A stretch of DNA of 64,000 bases from Escallonia rubra (taxonomy: Eukaryota; Streptophyta; Magnoliopsida; Escalloniales; Escalloniaceae), in the NCBI GenBank assembly GCA_033065855.1, contig JAVXUO010002884.1:744001-808000 (forward strand). Direction: 5' to 3'. Positions 12,370 to 29,385 of this stretch are shown here, piece after piece. Position 1 is the stretch's first letter, and every line of letters begins with the position of its first letter. A program made the position numbers and the translations under genes. The notes beneath the pieces were generated by a model, which was not told where the DNA came from, did no database searches, and saw only the letters and a list, made by a program, of their open reading frames with translations.

Positions 12370-13114
12370 GAGGATGACCTGTATTTGTGGCTTTCTGCTT
12401 TCCATGGTTAAAAACTTCCAATGCACCAAGGAAGCCGGCTGCAGCAGTGTTCTAATCCAAAAAAGTAAAATTTGAGTGAGTGCTTGTAGACGATGAATTG
12501 AACTCAAATAAACAATCACCAAGTGTTACTCTTTGACAAGAAAAGACAATAATAAGTAAAAAAAAAGTCAATTTTTGTACGAGAAGAGAGGTCACAAGGC
12601 TTTGTTATGTGATATTTTAATTGTGAATAGAATCTTTATAAAGTGGGATGACACTTTTAGTTGTCGTTTTATATAGACTTTTTAGCAACAAAAAAGAGAG
12701 TGCTAGTTTGAGATTGCAGTTTTTGTTCTCAAAGAAAAAAGAAAAAAAAAAAATGAAGATTGGGGTGAGGAGCCGAGTGTGAACGCTTGTGTGTGTGTGT
12801 GTCTAGTAGTAGGATTGAGTAATAAAGAACAATGTGACATGCTTGCGTGGCACTTCCACTTCCGCTCCCACTTGGGGGGTGCGTGTCCTCGTCGTCTAAC
12901 ATGAGTTGAGTACCCACACACACCACATCATCCATGATTACTAGTATTAGTATTTGTCGGTCAGTGTTATCCTTGCTCTTCCTCGTGTTCGTGTTCGTGT
13001 TCATGTTCATGTTCATGTGGATTCAAAATAGTACTACTACAATCAATACCCTCCAAAATGAGTTGACTCCAAGTAAACGCTCTCACCCCCACCCCTCTCA
13101 GTCTCTCTCATCGC

Positions 13115-13148
13115 TTTTGTTTTGTTTTGTTTTGTTTTGTTTTGTTTG
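13115..13148. repeat. (TTTTG)n microsatellite
   Basis: About six consecutive TTTTG units. A GTGTTC/ATGTTC hexamer array lies just upstream at about 12979-13017. Confidence 0.9.
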
Positions 13149-13628
13149 TGGCTCTCTTCTGAAATGGAAGAATCCTGTCCTATGAAATAAATGAAAGATC
13201 CTTCTCCCCACCTCCATCGCCCTGCCCCGTGTATCTTATTACTCCTCACTTCTGTTTGATTCTAATTCTAATTTGGTTCGCATGGCCCATGTTCTAAGTT
13301 AGGTGTTGGTGTTGGGTTTGGGTTTGGAAGTTGAAGCATGTGATTGGGAGAGGGAAGGTCGACCGTCGATGTGATGTGATAAGGGGTGGGGGTAGAGATA
13401 TGGCCCCCATCATGTGTCTGGGTAAAGGCATCCTGCATTTCATGTGATGTGAACGAGTACGACCCAAAATTATATATTACGCCTACACATGGAGTCAAGG
13501 CTTTCATCATCATCCACTAAATAATAAATAATAAATAATAATCCATCCGCCATTTTCATTTTGCCATTTGGCTCGTTTATGCCCCTCCGTATGCCCAATC
13601 AAAATTCCTAAACCCTTAGTAGCATAAT

Positions 13629-13631
<3 letters not shown>

Positions 13632-13669
<38 letters not shown>
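13632..13669. repeat. (AT)n microsatellite
   Basis: An uninterrupted AT array of about 19 units, preceded by degenerate TAA repeats. Confidence 0.95.
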
Positions 13670-13673
<4 letters not shown>

Positions 13674-14045
13674 GCTAGCCCAGGCAGGGTGTGGTTGAAG
13701 CTTTGTTTTGAGTTTTAAATTTACTTACAAGGCATTATTTCTTCCCAAAAATTTAGTTAACCACAGTTAGCTGCTACTTCAGCCTTCGACCCTATCATTT
13801 TTGCTTGGCAATTTTTTAACATTGAGAGAGCATTGTTTTTCAAAGCTTCGCATCATGACGAAATGATTGAGGATAAAGTATACTTCAGTCTTCTCTTCCT
13901 CAATTATATGGCTTGCCTTAACTTTCTCATTCCAAATGATTACATACTGCGTGGAGTGAGGATAGAGTTAACCACCTTGGCAAAGCGGTGCCCCGCGCCT
14001 TTTCTTTCCTTTATTCTCTGGATTTTCTCCCTATTAATTCTTTAT

Positions 14046-14526
14046 AGTGTGTTTGGACGAGATAATTAAACCGAAAATTTCACTTTTTCAGAGGATTTGA
14101 AAATACATGACACAAAATCTCTTGTTTGGATTATGATGAGATGGATTTACTAAATTCTAGGAGGGATTTGAAAAGGGGATTTGGGGTGCTAAAATTTTCT
14201 GTACAAATAATTAGTCCAAACTAGTTATTTAGCATATTCTTTCCACAAATGTATTGATAAAATGACACTTTTTTGTCTCCATAATTTTAGCTATCTTCTT
14301 CTATAAAAGAAAAGAAATCCCCTCTCATTAGTTTGTATCCATACACCATCTAACTATGTGGGTTCAAATTTTTCACATATAAATCCATACATAAAATACC
14401 CGCTTCTACAAAATCACCCAAACACTAAATTTGTAATTCCATAAATTTGTAAATTAATGAATTTTAAAATGAATGAATTTTGAAATTCAAGGTATTTTGA
14501 AATCCTTCATCCAAAAACATTCTTAC
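14046..14526. mobile_element. Candidate MITE with GTTTGGA-type inverted ends
   Basis: The left end reads AGTGTGTTTGGACGAGATAA. The reverse complement of the right end reads AGAATGTTTTTGGATGAAGG, so the ends are similar inverted repeats. The interior is AT-rich, with further inverted copies of GGATTTGAAA-like text. No clear target duplication was found, so the limits are approximate. Confidence 0.5.
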
Positions 14527-15289
14527 TGTCTTACGCGGTACAAATTTTTACTTCAATGCAAGTGTCATTATTATTATTATTATTGTTGAATAGTTTCACC
14601 ATAAATGTCCCTGCCTTTTAATGGTTTTGTTGTCGATGCAAAATAATCACAAAATTATATAAATGAAATTATACGCTGTTGTGCTTAGATTTTTGCACTA
14701 ATGCTCTTTGTCCTTGTCATCTGATCGAGAAAACGCATCGAATCAGGATACATATATAACAATATGCGTGATCTAATGATATTGAACCCATTTCAACAAT
14801 CTCAAAATTGTTGATGTTTGTGCAAAAACTGGATCCAAAGAGCCAAAGAATATGCAGACAATCCCAGCCATGCTCCGAAGGGCTTCGTGACAAATATGCC
14901 CACTCCTTATTTCAAACTGTGACGTTGGAATTTGCATCCAATTCTGAAAAAAAAGTTTAATCTCCTTAGCACTAACAAGAAACTGAGTATAGGATATAAA
15001 AGATTTCGCTTAAGTAGCGATCCTTTGAGTTAGAAATTGTTGATTAGTTTGAGTCTGTGAAGGCTGATGAATTTGGTCTATGTATCAAACATGTTCATAT
15101 TGCGTGAGATTAGGATCATCATCTTAGATAGGTGGCTATAAAGTAGTGTTACACACTTCTTTTTTTGCAGAAATAAAATTTTCATTAATTCAGAAAATAA
15201 GGGACAATTGGATAATTCAAATTAGCAAAATGGTATGCTTGGCTCTAAAAATTACAATGGCCAACATGGCCTTGGAGGAAAGCATAAAA

Positions 15290-15366
15290 GATGCAACGTT
15301 GCATCAGATTTGAAATCCCAGATCAAATGGTGACGAGATGGAATAGATGCAACGTTGCATCAGATT
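15290..15366. repeat. Repeated palindrome ATGCAACGTTGCAT
   Basis: The 21-base string GATGCAACGTTGCATCAGA + TT occurs at 15290-15310 and again at 15346-15366, 56 bp apart. Its core is a perfect 14-bp palindrome. Function is unknown; a local duplication or a dimeric protein-binding site are both possible. Confidence 0.8.
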
Positions 15367-17122
15367 CAAGGGTTGCATGAAGTGGTAGTTTACAGTATCA
15401 CAATGGCAATCATCAATGCTAAAGAAGGTTGATGAGGGTCATCCTAAGGCCGGATTAAAGCGACTCGCAGCTTGAAAATGAATGTGCTTCCTCCATTTTA
15501 GTAGATTTGGCATCTTCAAGCCATAATCCTACCATTCCGGACCCGCATAGAAGGTCTCTGACCTAATCAACAGGATCAGAGATCTGGAGACAACAACGGA
15601 TCTGAAAAATCCTCTCACGTCTGAGGGTAGTGAATGGAAGGGAGTAAACTCGAGGCTGAAGGACTTCCGATCTGAGGGAGTGGAGATCGAAGGTGTTGGC
15701 GAGTGGAGGGAACCGACAAAGGTTGGGCACCGAGGAAAAGGGAGTAGAAGACGCAAGCGAAATTAAGAAAGATGATAAGGAGCATTGAGAGGGCTTGTGC
15801 GTCCATCCTCACAGCCATGTAAGCTGAAGGATAAAAGGGCGATGTCTAGGCTTGTTAGGGAGACAAGTTTGAGAAATTAGGATTTTATTTCCCCCTTAGC
15901 TGCTAAAGTCTACTCCTCTCACTTGACACTCACATATTGCCTTGGCTCTCGAATTATAAGGTGAGAGCAGAAATGTGAGGGGTAGAAATAGGGGCTTCAA
16001 TAGAACTGACATTAACAAAAGTACTTATATTAAATATAGTGGATAAACCGTGAGTTGAATTCAACCAACTTTACGTGGGAAAACTTTTAAACAAATTTAT
16101 GGTGTTCATGATTTTTTGAGTAACTATACTCTTAAGCATTCTAAGCGCTACCTTCACTGTATACTAAGTTACTAACATATTATGACTTAAATCTTTAACT
16201 TTCATTTACTCCAAAAGACACTCTCTTGTGTGAAAAGAAAATTCTAAATATATAAAAAATAGAATTGCATATATATCCTAGAAAGACTGTAATTCTGTTG
16301 TAATTAAGTTAGTCTCCAACTTAGATTGAAAGCCTTAATATATTTAAAGATAACTCTAACTTAATTAACATGCTTGTTCAACACCTTATTAAATTTTGCT
16401 CAACGATTTGCCTACTACGAGCTTTTGAACTATCTTATTTAGTCATATTGGTAATGTTTAAAACTTTTATAATTGTCTCTTCATAACGTATTGTTCTTAC
16501 TATTTTATCAATATAGGATTGTTAGATTCTATTTGATTCTAAAAGTATCACTTTATCATTATTTAATTACTCGTGTTGGTTAACTCTTATAATTCTATGG
16601 TACAAAAACAATATAGACCAAAAAAATTCTTTATCAAAACGAAACTAATATATAATTGACGATATGGGCATATGCCCGTTAAAATGTACAAATTATTTTC
16701 AAAAGATACTTAGGCAAGCACAATAAAAAAATCGCATGTAATAACAACGATCTCGATATATTCACTGAATATTTTTTGTTGTACAGTCTACTTGTCTTTT
16801 TTCTTTTTAAGCTACTAAATAAACTTCTAATTTTGTTCTTCTTTATGATTACAAATTAGCTATATACTTTAATCTGTTAAAAGGAAGTTGGTCCGTTTAG
16901 AATAAATATGAGAATCTTAGATGAAATAACCATAAAAATAATTTTATTATGCAATTCAAAAATTCTAAAACACATGACTATTGGCACTTATCATCCCGTG
17001 CTTGACATGAATTTTCAGACTAGTAAGAATAAGAATCAGTTTTGTTTTCCTCCCGTCTTCGTGGTGTTTCTATAGCTTCCTATGGAATTATATGCTTCAT
17101 TGATAGGGGCTAAACAATGCCC

Positions 17123-17140
17123 GGGGGGGGGGGGGGGGGG
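17123..17140. repeat. Poly-G run of about 18 bases
   Basis: An uninterrupted G tract directly after CC. Length in such tracts is prone to sequencing error. Confidence 0.85.
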
Positions 17141-18790
17141 TGCCCAAATTTTGGGAATTTTTTAAAATTGTTTAAAATATTTACGAAAAATGTCATTATC
17201 TTGTAACATTAATGTATTAGAACTTTATTTTGTTGTGTTTTTTACTTTTTATGTCACCGGCTGTTATATTCTTTGACTTTCTCGTTCCCTTGTCCATATT
17301 CATTCTTCCAAATTCTAAATCTCCATATTACAAACAAAACACGAATAAATCAAAGTTAATTCTCTTAAATTCTTATAGTATGTTAACTTACACGCGACTA
17401 TCGTCCTCGTACAATTAATAATCATATCAGTAATTCATAAATACAGTAAGAGCAAAATTTCTTTCATACAAGATTAATAATTTGTTGTTGACTAATATTA
17501 TCAAGTTAAATAAATCACCGTGGACAGTGAAATTGTATGATTAATAGTCAAATTGACCAATTTATTTTGCATTTGACATATCTCATAGTAAAGTGAATTC
17601 TTTTATATTAGTCATAAATTTCTTCTTTTGACTTTTTGGCATCCCCAATTAGACTTTTTGGGTCCGCCCTTTTCATTCGGCATACAAGTTACGAAAAAGG
17701 ATGCCTTTTCCATTTTTTTTATTTATTATTGTAGCTGTGAAACACACCATCAAACAACATTGTTTTGAAGATGTCTCTGCGATGATCACAAGATATAGAA
17801 CATACGTTCAATGTCGAAGGCCTTTTCGCGAGTGAGGAATATATATATATAGATTACATACGCAAGTTTCTACGAACATACCAAGATTAAACAATTGAAG
17901 CTCAACTCACATGCAGCCAATTATTAATCTTACTTGTTTATGTTCAGAAATTCATTTTAAAAAAATCATTGCCATTTGTATTGCACACACAAGTTTTGAC
18001 AATTTGGTTTCAACTTGTCATGTACCTTCACTTGAAAACACAAATAAATAAAACCCTTTCTTCCAACTACCAATATCTTTTTGATTTAGTTGACTTTACG
18101 ATATTAATTGTTATTCACACTTAAGAATCTTTAGCAATCAGAGCATATAAGTTTTAGATTAAATTGGTCTTCGCACTCTCATTTTTTAACTAGTCCCTCT
18201 ATATCTTTCGTGAAAAATTAAAAGGTGACATTAAAAAGCGTCAGCAAATGTCATTCCTAATAAATTGGTACACATTAGAATTTAACAAATTTGTCATGCA
18301 ACCTATGAGAACTGGGTTCTTATCAGAGCAAAGCCATCTAAATCGAAACCGATAGTCTCACTCCAAAACTAAACTAACCTAACCTAGTCTATCCGGTCTC
18401 ACATGAATATAACTCCTTAATAGTTTGAAGTGACTTAGTTCATTTTTGTAGCGGGATCATCGTGAAACTATGAAATTGATTTTTTTTTTATGTTAAATGA
18501 ATTATTTCTTAGCACTTGGTATCATCTAGGAAAACCTCAATTCTTTTTTCCACCAAAACTTCAAAAAATTTCGTCATTATGTTCAAAAAATTTCCAGTAC
18601 AAGTAAAATTTTACTTTACTCGGAACTTAACTTGCCAAACGATATTGTACTGATGTCGAACAAGAAAATCTAATAAATAGGAGGGAAATGAATAACATAT
18701 TTTGCATTTCAGTTTGATGGTTTTGGCCGCTAGAACTGAACATAATGTCACTCTAAAATGGAGGGAAAGACGCCCCACTCTAAAAAACAA

Positions 18791-20193
18791 GGGGTAAGTA
18801 GCGAATGACCCCCTGTACTATACGTGGTGTGCGATTTTTCCCCCTCCACTTCAAAATTAACTACTAACCCCCCCCCCCCCCTCCCCCACACTTACAGAAA
18901 TTGGACAACTTAGACGGAAACCGTTAAATTTAACAGCGCGTGGTCAACACACGTGTTGACTAACGATTTTTTTACGGTGTGCGATTCCCCCCCCCCCCCC
19001 TCACTTCAAACTTAACCACTAAACCCCCCACACTTACGAAAATTGGGCACTTTAGCCTGGTCCATTATGAATATCGTGAAATGACCAAAATACCCTTATA
19101 TCCTTACCCTATTTAAGTTTAATACCAGTCTTTCAACTTCTTTTTCTCTCCTCTCAGACTTTTTACTTAATCCCACATACACACACTTCACGCACACCCA
19201 ACACACACAGACGCGCACCCACTGTAAACATACACACACGTTGCTCGCATGCGGCTGTGGCGGTAATGTCATCGTGAATCTGATGCAGCCTTAGCGGCGT
19301 GTAGCCTGCCATGGTGGTCATGGGATGCTGCTTGGCGCGATGTTGCGGATTGGGACGACACGATGACGGAGGTTAGACATGTGATTTGGGGACGTGGTCG
19401 TCGATCGTGGTGGCACGGATCTGGACGAATATGCGACAATCAGACGCCGATATCGTGCGTCTATGGGGATTGCTGCTACCGGTGTTGATTGCGCCAGTCG
19501 GTTGGTGGCCGATGAAGAAGTCCCACTGGCTTGTAGACGCAAGGCGGTGGGAAGTGACGACGAGGAAGCAACTCGCGACGATGTGTAGCCGGACAGTATA
19601 AAGTTGGGGGAGTTGGTCGGAGTGGTGCTGGTCGTGGTGGTTACTGCAACGCTGATCATGGTAGCTGTTGCACTGGCGATGATATACCAACGACGATAGT
19701 GGTTCCTTTTTTTTTTGTTGTAACTCCCTGGTGGTCGAAGAAAAAACCCGGTGGTTGTGGTCAGTGAATGCGTCGATTGTGGCGAGGCTGACCAGAGGAG
19801 GAGACGCAGATTGCGGCAATCCCTTGTTTGCGGCAAATCTGGTAGCGCAAAAAGGGGTGGGGGATTGGTCTGACAGGTGTTGAGGGGGAGGGGCATGGGC
19901 AAAATTGTCATTTAAATTTAATGGTTTCCATCTAAGGTGCCCAATTTCTGTAAGTGTGGGGGTTTAGTAATTAATTTTGAAGTGGAGGGGAAAAATTGCA
20001 CACCGTGTATAGTACAAGGGGTCATTAGTTAATAAAGAATAATGGTATTTTGGTCATTTTACGCTATTCATAACGGACCCGTTTAAGGTGCCTATTTTCT
20101 GTAACTGTGGGGGGTTTAGTGTTTAAATTTGAAGTGGAGGGGGGTAAATCGCACAACGTGTAAAGTAGAGGGGGTCATTCGCTGTTTAACCCC
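18791..20193. mobile_element. Foldback/MULE-like TIR element with doubled terminal repeats
   Basis: The left end GGGGTAAGTAGCGAATGACC and the right end (reverse complement GGGGTTAAACAGCGAATGAC) are inverted repeats. AAAAACAA flanks both sides (18783-18790 and 20194-20201), an 8-bp apparent target duplication in A-rich sequence. Each arm is about 300 bp and holds two tandem versions of the same roughly 140-bp module, with landmarks GACCCCCTGTACTATAC, CCTCCACTTCAAA and CACTTACAGAAATTGG. The interior (about 19230-19900) is GC-rich and has a 197-codon minus-strand ORF at 19318-19911 that matches nothing known to me. No transposase is visible. Long structured arms suggest a MULE or foldback element. 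Confidence 0.75.
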
Positions 20194-20268
20194 AAAAACA
20201 AAATAACGGAAATGATTAAAATAAGGGAATGAAAATGAAAAAGAACGGGGGGTTTGAAACTTGGCCGT

Positions 20269-20275
20269 TATAAAT
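20269..20275 (+). promoter_or_regulatory. Probable TATA box of the Nudix gene
   Basis: TATAAAT lies 392 bp upstream of the Nudix start codon. A leader intron is likely in between: donor at about 20501 or 20510 (CTCG|GTACGT), acceptor TTTTCAAG ending at 20648. The foldback-like element ends 75 bp upstream of this box. Confidence 0.55.
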
Positions 20276-20666
20276 GGTTGCTGTTGCTCTGGTCCCGCGG
20301 AAATCTCTCTTCCTCGTTTCTGTCAAGCCCTATCCTCCTCCACGCCTGTGCTTGTTGGAACCAAGCGTTAACAAAAGCCCCCTTTCATCTATGTACCACT
20401 ATGCATCTCAGTTCAATTCTTGCCCATAACTTCGCTTGACTGCATAAACCCAAAACCTAAGATTCTTGGGTGCAGCTTAACGACTTTGGCGGCAATCCAG
20501 GTTACCTCGGTACGTATCTTGCATTACAGTCTATTTGCATATTTAGCATCATTCTTGCTTTATGCCCAAAGTCTGTTTGTGCACTCTACTTGTTTTTCTT
20601 TCGTCCCCTTTTTGATTAAATCCATCTTCTTTACTTTGTTTTTCAAGGATTTATTTGGAGATTACC

Positions 20667-24541
<3,875 letters not shown>

Positions 24542-25293
24542 AAGTTGCACTGGACAGCTTTTTCAGTTCGTCGGCATACCATCTGTGCAGTAGGTCTTCT
24601 AAATTGTATTGTGTTCTTGTAACTCCTTCAACCATGAGAATGAGAACAACACTGAGAGTGAAACAATGGGTGCTGTAGTGTTGAACTTCTGTAATGCCAA
24701 GACTGCCCCGTTATCTGGTTGAATGTAATACAGTTGCACCGAGTATGAGAAGCTGCTAAAAGCCCATACGCAAACTTCATGTATCAGCATATAATAATGA
24801 TGTCATATAAAACTGCTGCTCATGCTTCAAGACTTAGTTATACAAATCAAGACCTGAATGGACCGGTTCATTTGAAGTTTGTTATAATTTCGGATTAAGC
24901 GCTTATAAGGAAATGAGGAATACAGAAGCCAAAGGGGATAGCGGAGTCAACGAGCAAATGTTTTTTGTTGAAATGGACGAGCAAAGCTTGGTAAAGTGGT
25001 GTTATTTTACTTGGATTCACAGACCCAAGTATAATGTAGTACATCTTTTGTTATACAATATATATGTTATATAGTAGTTAATGGCGATGGATTAGATTGA
25101 ATGTGACTTTTTTGTCTCAGTAGCCTCCCTCCCATAACATGCTAGCAATTGAGTATACGAGATTATTGCCTGCACATGGAACCCCAACCAGGTGAAACAT
25201 TAGGGGGTCATGTTACATATATTAGGAAAAATCTCTCATCCATACATGGCTGATGGCTACTACATGGTAGTGTAACTGATCAAAATTTCAGAA

Positions 25294-25310
25294 GGGGGGG
25301 GGGGGGGGGG
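25294..25310. repeat. Poly-G run of about 17 bases
   Basis: A homopolymer G tract following GAA. Its exact length is unreliable in most sequencing. Confidence 0.85.
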
Positions 25311-28300
25311 TAGATATCAATTGCAAGTTGAACCCATTACAGGCATTCCCATGCATGCATTCAAAAAGGTCAAATCTTAAGAAGGGTTCATCCATCGGAG
25401 GAGATGGCAATGAGCCACATTTCGTGTTTAGCTTAGCTTTGCAGAGATAGATGCAAGAGTTTGACTTCTCCTCTTGGGCAGTAGCCAGTAACAACGCACA
25501 CGCACACGCACAGCACACCCAATTGTCCTCTGAGATAAGAAAGAAGTGTATAGTAATGGAGTCTGGTGTAAGTATTAATTTAGGGGTTAAAGCATGTGAT
25601 GTGGTGGGGTTGGTTGCATATGGGGGAGAGCGAGTTTTCATTACTTAGAGAGAATCATTGACCAGGAAAGAATGGATGCTGCAAGGAATTGGGTTTCATT
25701 TTATTGAATACGACAAAGCATAGAGTGCTTGAATATACGAGAGACCCGGACCCGGAAGCTAAAAATGGAGGGACGCCACTCCAGTCCAGGGAGCAGTGAG
25801 TGACAAAAGTAAGTTCCGTTCCGCAATCCAAATCCCAACATGACTTTCACTTATCCCTTTACATGTCAAGTCTGTACACTTGCAAATTCAATATAGAAGA
25901 TCAAGTCCTTAATAAGTCTTTGTAGGTTTTTGACCCCTATATATATACACATCCATCCGTTTCTACAAAGCGAGCGTGCGTGAATGCATGCATGCATGCC
26001 TTGGAACTTGGCAGGACTTGAAATTCTTTGCCAAGTGGATGGAGTAGACTATTACCAGTGTCGGGTCTGTTGTGAATTGTGATCCAAAAGCAAAAAATTC
26101 CAACATTCCCTTAATTCCGGGGTGCAGCCAGCTTTGTGCTTGTTCCACACCACAGTGTTCATTAGACTTGCCACAGTGTAAATATAAGAATCATAATATG
26201 TTATGACATGGGAATGACGGATACGCACTCGGGTTCATTAGACTTGCCATAAAAAACCAAATAGTTTCTAAAAGCAGTAAAATTTACTATTGTGAGTAGT
26301 TGTACGTGCTTTTTGCGATAAGTCTAACATTTATCTCGTGAGAATTTATCGCTTTGAATTTGAAAAGATACTAATTATAATCCAAGTTTAGTTTACTGTA
26401 CAACAATAGGCTTTTGATCCCCCAAACCAAGAAAAGCTTTGTCACTTCCCCGGCCCTACATGAAAAGTAGGTAACCATTTTTGGCAGGCTTAAGGAAACT
26501 AATGCACCATGACAAGTGGACGACCTATATAGGGAGGGGGTAATCGGTTTCTGGAAACAAAAATGGTTTCTTTTCTTGGTGCATTCATCCAGTTATTTTA
26601 AAGTAAGTTTTGTTTTGTTTGTTTTTGGTTTTCCCAGTAATTGCAGAAAACATGGAGCAAATAATGGTAGCTTGGTCAAAATGCGATTCTAATTTGACTC
26701 AGAGGTCACATCAAACGTCTTCCTAAACCCCTCCTTCCCTACCTACGTGCTTCTCTCCCACATGCCCCCCAACATTTATCTCACATGAATGCTTTCAATT
26801 CTTTCTCGTCACCCTTGTCCCTTTTCTTGTTATTTGAGAAAGGAACCCTTTTTAATTAGTTAAGTATTCAAAAGCTTTTTTGGGCACAAAAAGAAGAGAA
26901 GACCGTGGACTTATTATTGAGTTTTTGGCTCAAAACTGGAGAGCACATGGCCGATGGAGCGAGCATTGAAATATTCCTTTGAAAGTCGAAGGATTCTTTT
27001 AAGTTAATGAAGTGACATGACACGTCCGTATTTGAAACTTCTTTTTACGCATAGGTAAGGGGCCACTAAACTCCTTGATCGAGTAAATTATCAAACCATA
27101 ATATCACTTGCGTTTGTTACCGGACAGATCGAATGGTGATGGCGTTGAAATTTTCTGAAAAGTCGTAATTACCCTCCAATATTTTTTCTCTCCTCTCTCT
27201 TACTCAGATTACCACAACCATCTCTCTCGTGGATTAGAACCCTTCAAATCCCACCACCACGGCACCACCGCAAGACCACCAACCACAACCACCATATAGG
27301 CCCATACATTCTCTCTTTTACACATGCGCGCGTGTGCACACTCACACTGATTTTCATCATATCCTCCACCACCCAACAACCCCGACCATCGACCACTTAC
27401 ATGTATGGGTTCGCCCCCTTTAACGCCAACACCACCATATGCTCCACCACCCAACAACCACAGCGCCACCACTGTGACACACACACACGACCATCTCTAG
27501 CCACCACGGACCACTGATGTCAACCTTCCTTTCACCATTTTAGACCCACAATCATGAGCACACACATACTCGTTCACGCACAGCATATGCACGCACTGAT
27601 CCATGGTCATACACACGCACAGAAACAATGTGTGGGCGTGTGTGTGCCTATGTCTATGCTCGTGTATGTAGGTTCATGAGTACGAGGGAGGGATGAGGAA
27701 GAGGCGGGGAATAAGAAGAGGCTCGACAATGTAACTGTGATGTTACTACCGTTGCCAGAGGCAATCAGCGGCGAATGACAACGAAAATGTTAGTGAAATT
27801 GATGCTAAGAGTGGCAATACACATAAAAGTGTGCCCCCCCCCCCCCCCCCCAACACACACATACACACACACACATTCAGAGGTCAAAAGTATTTATCTG
27901 TTGGTCAGGAAAACAAAAGTGCGATAATTGGGAAATGGTAGCAGAGCAATACGGTCTTATGGTACTTAGAGCTTAGGTGTGAGATTCCATAGACTTCTAA
28001 GCATAAGATAATCCGTGATTGAGATTAGACTTTGAGAACCAGGATTAGGTCTTGACAATTTATTTGATGTTTCAGTATTAGATTGAGATTTTGGTCGGAT
28101 GTTATTTACCTTCAGAATTTAAGGATTCTAAGCTTAACCAAATAAGATAATTGAAGGATAAGACTATATTTTTTGGTAAGTGATGTGGTAAGTGATGTGA
28201 TTGCGAGTCATAATTGATGTGATAAATGAAATGTGATTTTTGTTTACTCAATTGTTGTGCCCCATATCTAACAGAGAAAAGTTAGATTTCAGGTGCTTGT

Positions 28301-28479
28301 CAGCCGGAAGAAATATTGACGTGCGTAGTACTATTGCTTGTGATCGTTCCTACTCCCACAGTGATTATTATCCCAAGGTGGAATTTTAGATCAAGTCAGT
28401 GGGACCAAACGTTGATCGCAGCATATTGTTTGAGCTTGTATTGGGTTGAAACTGTCTTGTGATGACGTTTTTATGCTAA

Positions 28480-28982
28480 ATAATTTTTATGCCTTCAGAA
28501 TTGTTCCCTTTATTCTACTACGTTTTAGAGGACGATTTCCTATTTCTCTGCCTTGTGAAATGATTATTTACACTCTAATTTTATCTTGAAAAGCTACTAA
28601 TTTGTAAACTAAGTGATTATTTTGACATATTATGGTTCAGCTCGTTAAATCACTGATTAGTTACTGAGCACGTGAAAGCTCGCCTTACTCATAATTCTAG
28701 GTTTGAAAAGTAAGGAGATGGTGACGAGTGTAGAATTAGAATGTTAGAAAGAAGCCTCGTAGACTGCATTAGATGAGTTTGAGTCTTGCATAAGAGTTGT
28801 TGTAAGAAGTTTCGGAACTGTAGAAATGAAAATATATTTGAAGTTGTTAAAGTCTTACTTTCGCTGCAATTTTATTGGTTTTAGTGAGTAAGGTCTGACA
28901 GAGTCCTTAGTGATAGTTTAATGGGCCAGCGGCTGGTCACGAACTCAGTTCACGAGCCCATCCATGGGTTCAGATCGTGACA
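28480..28982 (+). mobile_element. Possible 3' part of a Ty3/gypsy-type LTR
   Basis: The text has the look of a plant Ty3/gypsy LTR 3' half. It includes GAAAGCTCGCCTTACTCATA at about 28674, a GTAAG/AGAGTT-rich middle, and an end GGGTTCAGATCGTGACA at about 28966-28982, like the usual GGGTCGTGACA terminus. The left limit and any target duplication could not be found, so this is pattern-based only. Confidence 0.35.
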
Positions 28983-29359
28983 TGCACACACGCAAACTTG
29001 CAAAGAAAGAGAGAGAATGAGTTAGAGAAAAGAGGATCTACATATGTTTTAGAGACGTATATACATATTTGAGAGTAATTTGACATTTTTAAAGTACAAA
29101 ATAGTCAAATCAGCCAAAATCATTAGTTAGAGTTACGAGACCCTGACATTGGAGAAAGTTGATACAATTTTTTCGCATTATGGATATGGGTGTCCATTTT
29201 GTAAAAAATGTGTCTTTGACTGTAATTTACTAAGAATTGAGTGATATTATCTCCTTTATAAATCGCCTTTATAATGCAGAGTCAAGTATAACCTTAATTA
29301 CACTCCTAAGCAAATTACTTGTTCATCAGATTACTTGTAAAACGATCTGGCACGTGCTC

Positions 29360-29385
29360 ACACACACACACACACACACACACAC
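29360..29385. repeat. (CA)n microsatellite
   Basis: About 13 CA units followed by a short TA array. Confidence 0.95.

Larger units (their letters stand above)
12370..18790. other. Gene-poor AT-rich intergenic region
   Basis: No ORF in this 6.4 kb shows codon structure, splice logic or similarity that I recognise. It holds the SDR 3' flank, simple repeats between 12.7 and 13.7 kb, a candidate TIR element at about 14.05-14.53 kb, a duplicated palindrome at 15.3 kb, an 18-base G run at 17.12 kb, and otherwise AT-rich sequence. Confidence 0.6.

Noticed and set aside
19318..19911. 197-codon and 148-codon minus-strand ORFs as genes
   Set aside because: Low-complexity Thr/Ser/Pro text inside a TIR element, with no family similarity; kept only as possible captured cargo.
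27209..27517. Opposed ORFs of 91 and 61 codons
   Set aside because: Low-complexity CCA/GGT-rich DNA open on both strands.
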